Both the position numbers and the translations under genes were made by a program. A model generated the notes under the pieces. It saw nothing but the letters and a program-made list of their open reading frames with translations, did no database searches and was not told where the DNA came from. DNA of 64,000 nt from Balneolaceae bacterium (GTDB lineage Bacteria; Bacteroidota; Rhodothermia; Balneolales; Balneolaceae), in contig VEMX01000014.1 of NCBI GenBank assembly GCA_009711805.1, forward strand, positions 62,001 through 126,000, written 5' to 3'. Every line of letters starts with the position of its first letter. Positions within the stretch are counted from its first letter, which is position 1. Below, in pieces: positions 9,695-19,412 of this stretch.

Positions 9695-10977
9695 AAAAAA
9701 GCAGTTTTAAAATAGTTTTAGTTGTATTACTGGTGTCATCAGTATTTGTAAACACCTCGTGTGATAGTGTTTTTGGCTCCAAGTCAAACGACACCACCGA
9801 TGAAATCTTTGGAGAAGGACGTATTGATCCCGGTCTTGAGGATGTAGATGGATATGCCCCGGTACTTCCCTTTTGGGGGGATTTTGACGCCCCAACGGAT
9901 GTACATGTAGGTTTCGATCAGTTTGTATATGTAACCGATGCACAGGGAGTGCACCTATTGGATCGGGCGGATCTTTCTCCCCGGCAAACTATTCAGCTTA
10001 AAGAAGCTAATGCCGTAACACAAGACCGTCTGCTGAATATCTATGTGTCGGCTAGAATTGATACCGTTATTGAGTCTATTGATCCGGATATTAGTTGGAA
10101 TTTACCGGCGGTCTTCAAGATTAAGAACCTGAATGGTGCCGGCCCTGTGCAGTATGTGGATACCCTGATTTTTCCTTTTGACGATGCCAGCCTGAGTACC
10201 ACGGCAGCCCAAAATGCACGTCTCAATAAAAACTCATCTCAGAACTACGAAAAAGTAGAAGTGACGGGCTTGGCTATTCTGGGAGATAACACCTTATATG
10301 TTACCCGTCGAGGACCATTTAATGACAACTCTCAGGTTGCAGCCCCAGACAACACCGTACTCGAATTTCAGCCAGAGAGCACCGGGGGTAAAATGAAGAA
10401 TGTTCGCCAGATCAGAACGTTAAATCCCAAAACGCCTTCGCTGCGAAGCGGAATTGGCATGAGTGCCATTGCATCATTTGTTGCTCCCCCACAACGTGAT
10501 ACTTTCACAGATGATCGCAGTTTCTTAATTGCCCAGGCAGATCAAAATAAAGAGATTGATTTCCGCGTGTTATGGATCAAAGCCACGGTTACAACCGATG
10601 GGTTGATCTTTGAACAGAATTCATCTCTGCTTTCTCAGGATACATCCCAGGCAGATGGGTTTTTGTATGAACCCACAAAATTTCAGCAACCTACAGATAT
10701 AGCTTATGGGGGAGATGATGACAGCTATATTTTTGTGGTGGATGCCACACTAAATCGCTTATATCAGTTTCAAAGAAATGGCCAGGAAGGGGTTCCACCT
10801 CCCGCCGGTGCCGAAGATCAGAGTAAACAGGTTGTTGTTTCTTTTGGGGAGGAAGGAGCCGGTCCCAAACAGTTTAACTACCCAAGTGGAGTAGCTTACT
10901 TCGACCGTGTTGTGTACGTAGCCGACAAAGGCAACAACAGAATTGCCCGTTTCAAACTTACGTCCGATTTCGAATAG
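9691..10977 (+). CDS. Beta-propeller (NHL-like) lipoprotein
   Basis: The start overlaps the previous stop by 4 bp. The 428-residue product carries a lipoprotein signal with lipobox VNTSC. Repeated blades of the NHL/6-bladed propeller type are visible: PTDVHVGFDQFVYVTDAQGV near residue 70, PTDIAYGGDDDSYIFVVDA near 335, and the classic last blade GPKQFNYPSGVAYFDRVVYV followed by ADKGNNRIARF near the C terminus. No catalytic residues were recognised. It probably works as a surface or periplasmic binding partner of the TonB receptor and PorV-like protein encoded just upstream. It is the last gene of this run; a 160-bp spacer follows. Confidence 0.8.
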   Translation: MKKSSFKIVLVVLLVSSVFVNTSCDSVFGSKSNDTTDEIFGEGRIDPGLEDVDGYAPVLPFWGDFDAPTDVHVGFDQFVYVTDAQGVHLLDRADLSPRQTIQLKEANAVTQDRLLNIYVSARIDTVIESIDPDISWNLPAVFKIKNLNGAGPVQYVDTLIFPFDDASLSTTAAQNARLNKNSSQNYEKVEVTGLAILGDNTLYVTRRGPFNDNSQVAAPDNTVLEFQPESTGGKMKNVRQIRTLNPKTPSLRSGIGMSAIASFVAPPQRDTFTDDRSFLIAQADQNKEIDFRVLWIKATVTTDGLIFEQNSSLLSQDTSQADGFLYEPTKFQQPTDIAYGGDDDSYIFVVDATLNRLYQFQRNGQEGVPPPAGAEDQSKQVVVSFGEEGAGPKQFNYPSGVAYFDRVVYVADKGNNRIARFKLTSDFE

Positions 10978-11137
10978 TTTTCAGAACAAGAGTATTTGTA
11001 TTGTTTTTCCGACCCCTCATTTAACCTTCCTGAATGAGAGTTGTTAAAGTAAACTCAACAAACAGTTTACGTTAGCTTAACCTGTTTCTTTATACCATGT
11101 GGAACTTTTTAGAACCACAAAAAAACTATTCACAGGT

Positions 11138-13852
11138 ATGAAGAAACACCTACTATTCCTAACAATATTACTCTTTCTTCCTTTGGTTGTGGCGGCTCAA
11201 ACCACCATCAGAGGAACCGTGTATGAAGCCTCAAGCGGCGATCCGATTATTGGTACCAATGTGTACTTGCTTGGCGCAGACAAAGGCGCTGCTACAAATC
11301 TTAATGGTGAATACACCATTCAGAATGTGGAAGAAGGTACATATACTATTCGTGTAACCAGCATTGGGCACGAGACCATCAAAAAAGAAATCAAAGTTTC
11401 TGGTGCTTTACTTGAATTGGATTTTGAACTGGTGCCTACCAGCCAGTTCTTGCAATCACTCCAAGTGTTTGCTTCCCGTTCAGATCAATCTACACCGGTG
11501 GCTTTTACCAATGTAGATAAGGCAGAATTGGCTGTCCAGTTGGGATCCAGAGATCTTCCTGAAGTGCTGAATGTAACCCCCTCTGTTTATTCAACCAACC
11601 AGGGTGGAGGCTCCGGAGATGCCCGTATTAACGTTCGTGGATTCAGCCAGCGAAACGTAGCAGTACTGATTAACGGAGTACCGGTAAACGATATGGAAAA
11701 TGGCTGGGTGTACTGGTCGAACTGGGACGGTGTGGGAGATGCTGCCCGTTCGCTACAGGTACAGCGCGGTATTTCTAATGTAAACCTGGCCGTACCTTCG
11801 GTAGGGGGAACATTAAATATTATCACTGATCCTACCTCTAACCAGGCCGGCGGTGCCGTTAAATATGAAAACGGCAGTGGAGCCCTTGAAAAAACAACCT
11901 TAATGCTTAACACCGGCCTGATTGGCAATAAGTTTGCTTTCAGTTTTGTGGGAGTACGTAAAGTTGGTGATGGCCTTGTTGAAGGCACCTGGACCGATGC
12001 GTGGTCGTATCATGCGGCGGCCTCGTATCAGATTAATGACAATAATCGTCTGGATTTATATGCATTGGGAGCTCCCCAGCGACATGGCCAAAACCTGTAC
12101 GCCCAAAACATAGGTACATACGATCGAAGTTATGCCCTTGGCCTGGATGGTTATGATGCGGCTGCAGCCGACAAGTTTACCGAGAAAGGGAGATACTTCA
12201 ACCAAAACGTTGCGGGTGTAAATCCATCGTACCTGGGCAACCAATATATTGGTGATGGCTGGGTTGGTGCTAATATTACCAACCGCTATGATTCAAATAT
12301 GTTAAACGAACGGGAAAACTTTTTCCATAAACCACAGGTTAACCTGAACTGGTATAGCGAGCTTTCCGATAAGATCTCACTCACCAATGTACTGTACTAC
12401 TCTGGCGGCCGTGGCGGAGGAACTGGAACCTGGGGAGACAGCCCGGTGCGAGACTTTTCTAACGGTGCCTACAAGATTCTCTGGGATCAAACCATTAGCC
12501 GAAACCAGGATATTGCAGATGTCAACGATGGTAGAATTTCGCTGCTGGGAGACGATCCTAATGAGGGAACTATTCTCAGAAACAGCCGCAATAACCAATG
12601 GACTATTGGTAACATCCTGAAAGTAACAGCTGATTTAAATGAGAACATAGAACTAACGGCTGGTATCGACTGGCGGACAGCAGAAATAGAGCACTATCGT
12701 GAAATTCGTGATTTATTAGGTGCCGGTGCTGCTGTTGATTACTCCGATGAGCTGAACCAGGGCAGAATTGTTGGATTAGGCGACAAAGTAGCTTACAACT
12801 TCACCAACACGGTAGACTGGATTGGAGGGTTTGTACAGGGACAATATACCGTAGATCGATTTAGCACTTATGCTACAGCCGGGATATCAACCATCAAGTA
12901 CACACACGATAATCACTTTGTTGAGGACCCTGAAAATCCGGGCAAATACATATCACGCGAGAGCGACAACATTGCCGGCTACCAGGTAAAAGCCGGGGCG
13001 TTGTACAGCGTTTCCCCCAACCTGGATGTGTTTGCTAATGTGGGTGCCATTTCTAAAGTGCCAATCTTTGACAATGTGATTAACGACGGTTCCGGAGCTG
13101 TTAATGAAGATCCTGAAAACGAGAAATTCTTCTTCTACGAAGGAGGAGTCCGGGTATACGACAATACCGGAAAGTTTGGAGCCAACCTGAACTACTACCT
13201 TACTGACCGTAAAGACCGATCCTTTACACGGGGAATACAGCAACAAGATGGTTCTGATGGAATCATCAATATTGCAGGCCTCGATCAGCGCCACACAGGT
13301 ATAGAGTTTGAATTGAGCTATCAGCCTGAAGATTGGATTCGTTTGGATTTCGCAACATCACACAACCTTTGGGAATACCAAAACGATGTTGAAGCACGCT
13401 ACCAGCCCGATGAATCCTCTCCAGACTTCGAAACAGTGAACCTGTATATCGAAGGACTGAAAGTAGGTGATGCTCCGCAAACACAGTATGCCTACACACT
13501 GAACCTGAAGCCAACAAATGCTCTGGATGTTACTTTTGTGGGGACTTCTTACCTGCGTCACTATTCCGATTTTGATCCAATCGACAGAGATGATGCCAGC
13601 GACAGAGCACAAACATGGCATGTACCAAATTACACAGTATTTAACCTGCACCTAAACTACGAGCTGCCAGCTTTGCTTGAAGGAGGCACATTCTTCTTCA
13701 ACATGTTCAACCTGTTTGATGCTACATACATTCAGGATGCTACCGATAATAGCCGGTACAATAGCTTTGATCAGGACCACGATGCTGATGATGCTGAAGT
13801 ATTCTTTGGTTTGCCAAGGCGTTATAACTTTGGTATCCGGCTTAACTTCTAA
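11138..13852 (+). CDS. TonB-dependent receptor with carboxypeptidase-regulatory-like domain
   Basis: The frame opens at a GTG (11099), but ATG 11138 gives a perfect signal peptide (MKKHLLFLTILLFLPLVVAA) and is preferred, giving 904 residues. A CarboxypepD_reg-like domain follows (TTIRGTVYEASSGDPIIGTN; NLNGEYTIQNVEEGTYTIRV), then a plug domain (ARINVRGFSQRNVAVLINGV; GGTLNIITDP) and a barrel ending RYNFGIRLNF. The text GWVYWSNWDG in the plug is typical of a group of receptors of unknown substrate in this phylum. It stands alone between a 160-bp leader and a strong terminator, so it is probably monocistronic. Confidence 0.9.
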   Translation: MKKHLLFLTILLFLPLVVAAQTTIRGTVYEASSGDPIIGTNVYLLGADKGAATNLNGEYTIQNVEEGTYTIRVTSIGHETIKKEIKVSGALLELDFELVPTSQFLQSLQVFASRSDQSTPVAFTNVDKAELAVQLGSRDLPEVLNVTPSVYSTNQGGGSGDARINVRGFSQRNVAVLINGVPVNDMENGWVYWSNWDGVGDAARSLQVQRGISNVNLAVPSVGGTLNIITDPTSNQAGGAVKYENGSGALEKTTLMLNTGLIGNKFAFSFVGVRKVGDGLVEGTWTDAWSYHAAASYQINDNNRLDLYALGAPQRHGQNLYAQNIGTYDRSYALGLDGYDAAAADKFTEKGRYFNQNVAGVNPSYLGNQYIGDGWVGANITNRYDSNMLNERENFFHKPQVNLNWYSELSDKISLTNVLYYSGGRGGGTGTWGDSPVRDFSNGAYKILWDQTISRNQDIADVNDGRISLLGDDPNEGTILRNSRNNQWTIGNILKVTADLNENIELTAGIDWRTAEIEHYREIRDLLGAGAAVDYSDELNQGRIVGLGDKVAYNFTNTVDWIGGFVQGQYTVDRFSTYATAGISTIKYTHDNHFVEDPENPGKYISRESDNIAGYQVKAGALYSVSPNLDVFANVGAISKVPIFDNVINDGSGAVNEDPENEKFFFYEGGVRVYDNTGKFGANLNYYLTDRKDRSFTRGIQQQDGSDGIINIAGLDQRHTGIEFELSYQPEDWIRLDFATSHNLWEYQNDVEARYQPDESSPDFETVNLYIEGLKVGDAPQTQYAYTLNLKPTNALDVTFVGTSYLRHYSDFDPIDRDDASDRAQTWHVPNYTVFNLHLNYELPALLEGGTFFFNMFNLFDATYIQDATDNSRYNSFDQDHDADDAEVFFGLPRRYNFGIRLNF

Positions 13853-13874
13853 CATTATTTATTGTTAAATAGCG

Positions 13875-13906
13875 AAGGCAGTTCTTAGATAAGGACTGCC
13901 TTTTTT
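13875..13906 (+). terminator. Rho-independent terminator of the second TonB receptor
   Basis: A 12-bp stem (13875-13886 with 13891-13902, one G-U pair) with a 4-nt loop runs into six T's at 13901-13906. It lies 22 bp after the receptor stop and just upstream of the phosphodiesterase gene. Confidence 0.9.
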
Positions 13907-13920
13907 ATATCATACATACC

Positions 13921-15159
13921 ATGAAAAACATCTTACTGTTTACACTTTTTGTTACCTTGGTAGCCTGTTCAGGCCAGGGGAATCCGCAAACAAGATCCGG
14001 GAATGTTGATCCAGGAAATAAGGTGCTCTTGGTGTCTTTTGATGGTTTTTCTGCACAGTACCTGGATAAAACCAACACCCCCAATTTCGATGCACTGGTA
14101 AAAAACGGAATTATTAGTGAGGGATTGGTTCCGGTGTTTCCTTCAAAAACATTTCCCAACTACTATGCTATAGCCACTGGTTTATATCCCGAGAATAATG
14201 GGTTTGTAGGAAACAATATGTACGATCCTGAGATGGATGAGCACTATGCCATACGAGATCGGGATGCTGTTGAGGATCCGCGATGGTATGAAGGCGAACC
14301 CATCTGGAATACCGTAGAAAAACAGGGCAAAAAAGCCGGAACTATGTTTTGGGTTGGTTCCGAAGCTCCGGTCCAGAATATGCGCCCAACGTTTTGGAAG
14401 AAATATGATGGCAGTATACCTGACTCTGCCCGTATAGATACGGTCATAAAATGGATGAGCCTGGATAATGAATCAGAGATTGACCTGGGCACCCTGTATT
14501 TCAGTTTTACAGATACACAGGGGCACCGGTATGGGCCAGCCTCAGTCGAAGTGGTGAAAGCCATACAGCGTGCCGATGAGTTAATGGGGTATCTGTTGCA
14601 GCGGCTCAGAGAAGAACATCTTATGGAACAGACAAACCTGATTGTTGTATCTGATCATGGAATGCAGGAAGTGTCCAGAGATAAGATTGTTGTATTGGAT
14701 GATTACATTAATCCGGAAGATGTAGAAATGATAGCCTACAGTCCAGCGGTGATGATGAACGCAAAAGCCGACAAGCTGGAGGATGTTTACCAAGCCCTCA
14801 AAAAGCATGAGAATCATTATCGTGTGTACAAAAAACAAGAAATTCCCGAACGCTTTCATCTAAAAAACCATCAACGGGTGCCCCAATTGTTGATGGTGGC
14901 CGACCCGGGTTATACCATAAATACCCAGGATTTTTTTGATTCCAGACCGGATTATCCATCCGGTGGAACCCATGGTTTTGATAATAACAGTCCACAAATG
15001 CACGCACTGTTTGTTGCTCATGGCCCGGATCTGGCATCAGGACTTAGAATTGAGGAATTAGAGAATATTCATTTATACCTCCTTATGACAGAGCTACTGG
15101 GGGTGAATCCTGCTTCTAATGATGGAAATTGGAAAAAAATTTCTAAACTAATCCGCTAA
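13921..15159 (+). CDS. ENPP-like type I phosphodiesterase/nucleotide pyrophosphatase lipoprotein
   Basis: The 412-residue product belongs to the alkaline-phosphatase superfamily, nucleotide pyrophosphatase/phosphodiesterase branch, and should hydrolyse phosphodiester or pyrophosphate bonds outside the inner membrane. The signal ends in a lipobox (LVAC, Cys16). Two-zinc ligands are visible: Asp41 in VSFDGF, the nucleophile Thr77 in PSKTFPNYY, the Asp and His in DTQGHRYG, Asp-His in VVSDHGMQE, and His in GGTHGFDNN. The length matches bacterial family members. It starts 15 bp after the terminator, so its promoter must overlap that hairpin region or it relies on readthrough. The substrate (nucleotide or lysophospholipid head group) cannot be told from sequence. 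Confidence 0.9.
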   Translation: MKNILLFTLFVTLVACSGQGNPQTRSGNVDPGNKVLLVSFDGFSAQYLDKTNTPNFDALVKNGIISEGLVPVFPSKTFPNYYAIATGLYPENNGFVGNNMYDPEMDEHYAIRDRDAVEDPRWYEGEPIWNTVEKQGKKAGTMFWVGSEAPVQNMRPTFWKKYDGSIPDSARIDTVIKWMSLDNESEIDLGTLYFSFTDTQGHRYGPASVEVVKAIQRADELMGYLLQRLREEHLMEQTNLIVVSDHGMQEVSRDKIVVLDDYINPEDVEMIAYSPAVMMNAKADKLEDVYQALKKHENHYRVYKKQEIPERFHLKNHQRVPQLLMVADPGYTINTQDFFDSRPDYPSGGTHGFDNNSPQMHALFVAHGPDLASGLRIEELENIHLYLLMTELLGVNPASNDGNWKKISKLIR

Positions 15160-15242
15160 TTTTGATTGCATATGTCTTAAAGTGACCGGATATTCCCATC
15201 TGTATAAATAAGCCCAATAATTACATAACAGACATTTTAACT

Positions 15243-15578
15243 ATGCCTTACATTGTTGCCGAACCATGTATTCAATGCAAATACACAAACTGTGCTGCAG
15301 TTTGTCCAGTTGATGCATTCAGAGAAGGACCTAATTTTCTTACTATCGATCCTTTTGAATGTATTGATTGTGATGCATGTGTTTCAGAATGTCCTGTTGA
15401 AGCTATTTTTCCAGATGATGAACTTCCAGAAAAATGGGAGCATTATATAGAGCTGAACGAACAGCTTGCGGAAGAATGGGCCGACCGCATCATTAATGAA
15501 ACAAAAGATGCTCTTCCTGATGCAGATGAATGGGCTGAGAAGGAAGATAAGCTTAAGGATCTCGCAAGAGAATGGTAG
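15243..15578 (+). CDS. fdxA: 7Fe ferredoxin (FdxA-type)
   Basis: The 111-residue electron carrier has the N-terminal pattern of seven-iron ferredoxins: Cys9, Cys12, Cys17 and Cys21-Pro ([14 protein letters not shown]), then [12 protein letters not shown] about 20 residues later. One [3Fe-4S] and one [4Fe-4S] cluster are expected. The acidic tail after residue 60 ([13 protein letters not shown]) is usual for the FdxA group. The gene is isolated, 83 bp after the phosphodiesterase and 71 bp before folP, so it may have its own promoter. Confidence 0.9.
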   Translation: MPYIVAEPCIQCKYTNCAAVCPVDAFREGPNFLTIDPFECIDCDACVSECPVEAIFPDDELPEKWEHYIELNEQLAEEWADRIINETKDALPDADEWAEKEDKLKDLAREW

Positions 15579-15649
15579 CAAATACTGCTTAAAATATATC
15601 CGGCAGGAGTAACCAAAATAAGTTGCTCAGGCTGAATAGGGAAAATAAT

Positions 15650-16483
15650 TTGAAAAAACGAAAAAAGTTTGATTTAACATCAGATAAGCCTGCTGTAATG
15701 GGAATTATGAATGCCACGCCGGATTCATTTAGTGATGGCGGACGGTATATGGAAGTATCACGTGCAATGGACTTAATCCATATTATGCGCCGTGATGGAG
15801 TTACGATGATTGATGTAGGCGGTGAGTCTACTCGACCCGGAGCCGAAGCTGTATCAGTAGAGGAAGAAATAGAAAGAGTAATACCTATTTTAGAATCCGG
15901 TATAACCTCATTTGGAGGAGATGTAGTGTTCTCTATTGACACTACCAAATATGAAGTAGCAAAACAAGCACTTGAAACCGGTGCTCAAATGGTGAACGAC
16001 GTGAGTGGTATGCAGAAAGAGCTCCGGTTGGCTGAACTGTGTGCTGAGCACGATGCTGCATATGTAATTATGCACTCGCAGGGTGATCCGCAAACCATGC
16101 AGGAAAATCCTGAATATGATGATGTAGTTGAAGACGTTTATGCTTTTCTTAAAGAGAAGGCAGAAGCTGCCCAACAGAAAGGTGTAAAAAATATTATCCT
16201 GGATCCGGGTATTGGATTTGGTAAAACATTGGAGCATAATTTAAAATTGCTTGCACATCTTGATAAATTCAAAGAAATTGGTTTCCCTTTATTAGTAGGG
16301 ACTTCACGGAAATCCATGCTCGGAAAAATACTGAATGACCGTCCGGTGAATGACCGCCTGACAGCAACAGTAGTTTCACACTATCATGCATTAATGAAAG
16401 GTGCAGATATAATCCGGGTGCATGATGTACGGGAAGCATCAGACTCAATTAAAATATTTACAGCAATTCAATCCCAACATTAA
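15650..16483 (+). CDS. folP: Dihydropteroate synthase
   Basis: FolP joins p-aminobenzoate to 6-hydroxymethyl-dihydropterin pyrophosphate in folate synthesis. The signatures are all present: MGIMNATPDSFSDGG, DVGGESTRPGA, SIDTTKYEVA, MVNDVSG, LDPGIGFGKT and GTSRKSMLGK, with the final RVHDV. No ATG precedes the first motif. TTG at 15650 puts 25 residues ahead of it, matching the family; the frame also allows TTG 15623. About 277 residues are predicted. It lies 15 bp before cdaA; folP-cdaA neighbourhood is frequent in Bacteroidota and relatives, which supports both calls. Confidence 0.95.
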   Translation: MKKRKKFDLTSDKPAVMGIMNATPDSFSDGGRYMEVSRAMDLIHIMRRDGVTMIDVGGESTRPGAEAVSVEEEIERVIPILESGITSFGGDVVFSIDTTKYEVAKQALETGAQMVNDVSGMQKELRLAELCAEHDAAYVIMHSQGDPQTMQENPEYDDVVEDVYAFLKEKAEAAQQKGVKNIILDPGIGFGKTLEHNLKLLAHLDKFKEIGFPLLVGTSRKSMLGKILNDRPVNDRLTATVVSHYHALMKGADIIRVHDVREASDSIKIFTAIQSQH

Positions 16484-16498
16484 CATAGGAAAGCGGCT

Positions 16499-17314
16499 TT
16501 GTTCCCCATAGGCTTTCTCGAATTTGGAATTAAAGATTTCATCGAGACGCTGATTATAGCGTTGTCATTGGTGTATTTATACCGATGGGTGAAAGGTACG
16601 TTCGCCATTCAAGCCGCAATTGGGATCTTATTTGTAATAATTATTAATGTGATTATTGGTATTCTGGGTTTTAATACCATTAACACCATTCTAAGCCAAA
16701 TTCTGGACGTAGGTGTTATAGCGGTAATTATTCTATTTCAGCCCGAAATCAGAAAACTGTTATACCGCCTCGGAACCAATACGAATCTGGATCGTTTTTT
16801 CTCAACTTCCAGTGCCTATAAGGCTATTGATGAAGTTGTAGATGCGGTAAAAGAACTCTCAAAAAATAAGATAGGCGCACTCATTGTGTTTGCCCGTACT
16901 TCCTCATTACAGGATTTGGTGGATGCGGGGGTTAATATTGATGCTGATGTTAAGAGTGAACTTATTGTCACTATCTTTCGGAAGGAGACACCACTCCATG
17001 ATGGCGCTATTGTTATTAGAGGAAATCGTATAGTGGCTGCAAGTTGTTATCTGCCCATTTCTCAAAACCCCAATATTTCCAATTCTTTTGGAACCCGCCA
17101 CCGGGCAGCAGTAGGTATCAGTGAAACTAATAATGTCTTCGTTTTGGTAGTTTCGGAAGAAACGGGGCGCATATCTGTTGCCAGAAATGGGGCGTTAACC
17201 AGTGGTCTTACCATCCAGAAGCTAAGAGCAGAGATGGAAGATACATTCGGTACCCAGCACTTCGATGAAGATGTAGCCTTTACTTCTGCCCAAACAGATA
17301 TGAATCTGAATTAG
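16499..17314 (+). CDS. cdaA: Diadenylate cyclase CdaA (c-di-AMP synthase)
   Basis: The 271-residue membrane enzyme makes cyclic di-AMP from two ATP. Three hydrophobic helices occupy about residues 12-80 (LIIALSLVYLY; IGILFVIIINVIIGILGF; VGVIAVIILF), followed by FQPEIRKLLYRLG and the DAC domain with the catalytic DGA in PLHDGAIVI and the RHR motif in FGTRHRAAVGISE. The start is taken at TTG 16499, preceded by AGGA at 16487-16490. c-di-AMP usually controls potassium and osmolyte uptake and wall homeostasis; no target gene is visible nearby. No terminator follows, and a 770-bp hairpin-rich spacer begins. Confidence 0.95.
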   Translation: MFPIGFLEFGIKDFIETLIIALSLVYLYRWVKGTFAIQAAIGILFVIIINVIIGILGFNTINTILSQILDVGVIAVIILFQPEIRKLLYRLGTNTNLDRFFSTSSAYKAIDEVVDAVKELSKNKIGALIVFARTSSLQDLVDAGVNIDADVKSELIVTIFRKETPLHDGAIVIRGNRIVAASCYLPISQNPNISNSFGTRHRAAVGISETNNVFVLVVSEETGRISVARNGALTSGLTIQKLRAEMEDTFGTQHFDEDVAFTSAQTDMNLN

Positions 17315-18031
17315 CCCGAATTATTCACGAATGGATGCAAAATGGCGATCTATATACTTGAATATATTATCGGTGAATTGCTTTATGTAATAGCCCAATT
17401 TTGAGGTACGGATTAGGCGGCGAAATTTCCCCCTACGCCGCGTTCAAGTGAAAATTGGGGTACTCAGGGTACCACAGTACCCTTCCGTTCCCATTTCCAC
17501 TTCGCCTTGCGTACGATTAAATTTCTTGGTGAATAATCCGGGTTAGCTCTGGGCTCCGGCTTGTTTGGCTTACAACCCAAATCATCCATCACCCCGCTTG
17601 CAGTGGAAAAATGGATTTGGAAGTAGTTTACAGATATATCGTATTTCAATTTTACTTATATCCCTGAACCAAGTACCAATCACCCCAGACATTCCCGGGG
17701 ACGTTGGGAACGAGAATAACATCATGCAAATTCGGTATAAGGATAAAACTAAAACCTTGGCAGTCATCCCGCACGAAGTGAACACAGAGATGCGGGATCT
17801 CCTTGATACAGGCAACGCACCTGCCAGTGCTGCGTTGTTGAACATCCCAGGCCTCTTCGGAGAGATCCCGGTTCGGCGCTTCCGCTCCGCTCCAGCTTGA
17901 CCGGGATGACGGGTTTTCAGGGGTATCGCTGGCCCATACCGAAGACTCTCTCTGAAAGGATTAGTGTTTTTTGCAATCCGGACCAGGGGCACAATGGCTT
18001 GTTTTGGCGGGGAAGAAAAAGTTTCAGTAAT
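17315..18031. repeat. Gene-free, hairpin-rich spacer with REP-like inverted repeats
   Basis: No convincing gene is seen here. Several inverted repeats are: 17394-17402 with 17451-17459, flanking an inner GGCGGCG/CGCCGC hairpin; 17458-17464 with 17478-17484 (a GGGTACT/AGTACCC stem); and a block around 17766-17910 with two ATCCCG...CGGGAT hairpins, one of them a stem ATCCCGGT/ACCGGGAT enclosing a GC-rich arm. The block ending in a TTGACCGGGATGACG-like sequence resembles dispersed REP/BIME-type elements seen between genes in many bacteria. A degenerate coding remnant cannot be excluded in 17315-17400. Confidence 0.5.
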
Positions 18032-18058
18032 AAAAAACCCCACAACAAATGCGGGGTT
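18032..18058 (-). terminator. Terminator of ahcY
   Basis: Read on the minus strand, a 9-bp stem (18050-18058 with 18036-18044, one G-U pair) with a 5-nt loop ends in a T run (18037-18032). It lies about 25 bp beyond the ahcY stop. Confidence 0.85.
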
Positions 18059-18083
18059 AATAATACTATAGATTCAGTGAATT

Positions 18084-19394
18084 TTAGTAGCGGTACTGAT
18101 CCGATTTATAAGGTCCTTCGATGGGAACACCAATATATTCGGATTGCTCATCTGTAAGTGTTTCCAGCTCTACCCCAATTTTTGAGAGGTGTAAGCGGGC
18201 TACTTTCTCATCCAGGGATTTTGGCAATACGTGAACACCCGGTTCAAACTCCTCTGGGCGATTCCAAAGTGCAATCTGCGCTAAGGTCTGATTTGTAAAG
18301 CTATTACTCATCACAAAAGATGGATGACCTGTAGCATTACCCAGGTTCATGAGTCGGCCTTGCGAAAGAAGAATAACTTGTTTCCCGGAATCATTAAGGG
18401 TAAAGATATCGACCTGGGGCTTAATGTTCTCTTCTTTTGAATGAGCTTTCAGCCAGGCTACATCAATTTCATTATCAAAGTGACCAATATTCCCTACAAT
18501 CACTTTGTCTTTCATACTTTTGAAATGCCGGCCTTGTACAATATCCTTATTACCGGTAGCGGTAACGATGATATCTGCTCTTGGAGCTACATCGTCCATT
18601 TTTTTTACTTCATACCCATCCATAGCCGCCTGGAGCGCACATATAGGATCAATTTCGGTAACAATAACACGAGCACCCGCGCCTCTCATAGAGGCGGCTG
18701 TTCCTTTACCCACATCTCCATAACCGGCAATAACAGCCACTTTACCAGCCATCATTACATCGGTGGCACGGCGAATGGCATCAGCGGCCGACTCCCGGCA
18801 TCCGTATTTGTTGTCGAACTTGGATTTGGTAACCGAGTCGTTCACATTAATAGCCGGTATAGGGAGAGAACCTTTGCGTTCTCTCTCAATCAATCGCAAT
18901 ACTCCGGTAGTAGTTTCTTCAGAAATGCCGTTAATGCCATCTACCAACTCAGGATACTTATCGAGCACCATATTGGTAAGGTCTCCTCCGTCATCCAGTA
19001 TCATATTCAGAGGTTCTCCATCCGGGAAAAAGATGGTTTGCTCAATGCACCAATCAAATTCTTCTTCGCTCATTCCTTTCCAGGCATAAACGGGGATGCC
19101 TGCATCGGCGATAGCAGCTGCGGCATGGTCTTGAGTGGAATAGATGTTGCATGAAGACCAGGTAACTTCTGCACCCAGCTTAATCAGCGTCTCAATTAAA
19201 ACAGCAGTTTGAATAGTCATATGAAGACATCCGGCAATACGAGCTCCTTTCAGCGGCTGTTTGTCGGCGTATTCTTCCCGCAGGGCCATTAAGCCCGGCA
19301 TTTCTGCTTCTGCAATTTCAATTTCCTGCCTGCCGTAATGGGCCAGGCTAATATCTTTTACTTGGTATGCTAACTTATCGTCTACTTTTGGCAT
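18084..19394 (-). CDS. ahcY: S-adenosylhomocysteine hydrolase
   Basis: AhcY reversibly splits S-adenosylhomocysteine into adenosine and homocysteine and so relieves product inhibition of methyltransferases. The 436-residue product shows the substrate motifs [31 protein letters not shown] and [13 protein letters not shown], the NAD-binding loop [19 protein letters not shown], and the C-terminal K/Y tail KSDQYRY that reaches into the neighbouring subunit's cofactor site. The length is standard. It lies 18 bp downstream of the TlpA-like gene on the same strand and ends in a clear terminator. Confidence 0.97.
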   Translation of the reverse strand: MPKVDDKLAYQVKDISLAHYGRQEIEIAEAEMPGLMALREEYADKQPLKGARIAGCLHMTIQTAVLIETLIKLGAEVTWSSCNIYSTQDHAAAAIADAGIPVYAWKGMSEEEFDWCIEQTIFFPDGEPLNMILDDGGDLTNMVLDKYPELVDGINGISEETTTGVLRLIERERKGSLPIPAINVNDSVTKSKFDNKYGCRESAADAIRRATDVMMAGKVAVIAGYGDVGKGTAASMRGAGARVIVTEIDPICALQAAMDGYEVKKMDDVAPRADIIVTATGNKDIVQGRHFKSMKDKVIVGNIGHFDNEIDVAWLKAHSKEENIKPQVDIFTLNDSGKQVILLSQGRLMNLGNATGHPSFVMSNSFTNQTLAQIALWNRPEEFEPGVHVLPKSLDEKVARLHLSKIGVELETLTDEQSEYIGVPIEGPYKSDQYRY

Positions 19395-19412
19395 TCGTAT
19401 GTTGTTTGATTA

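Noticed and set aside
11099-11137. GTG start 13 codons upstream for the second TonB receptor
   Set aside because: It would add a charged stretch before the signal peptide; ATG 11138 gives a standard one.
17582-18043. 153-codon minus-strand frame and 111-codon plus-strand frame in the cdaA-ahcY spacer
   Set aside because: They run through hairpin-rich, GC-biased repeat sequence, have no recognisable domain and oppose each other.
18441-19154. 237-codon plus-strand frame opposite ahcY
   Set aside because: It is the antisense shadow of a well-conserved gene; residues are low-complexity Thr/Ser/His-rich with no domain.
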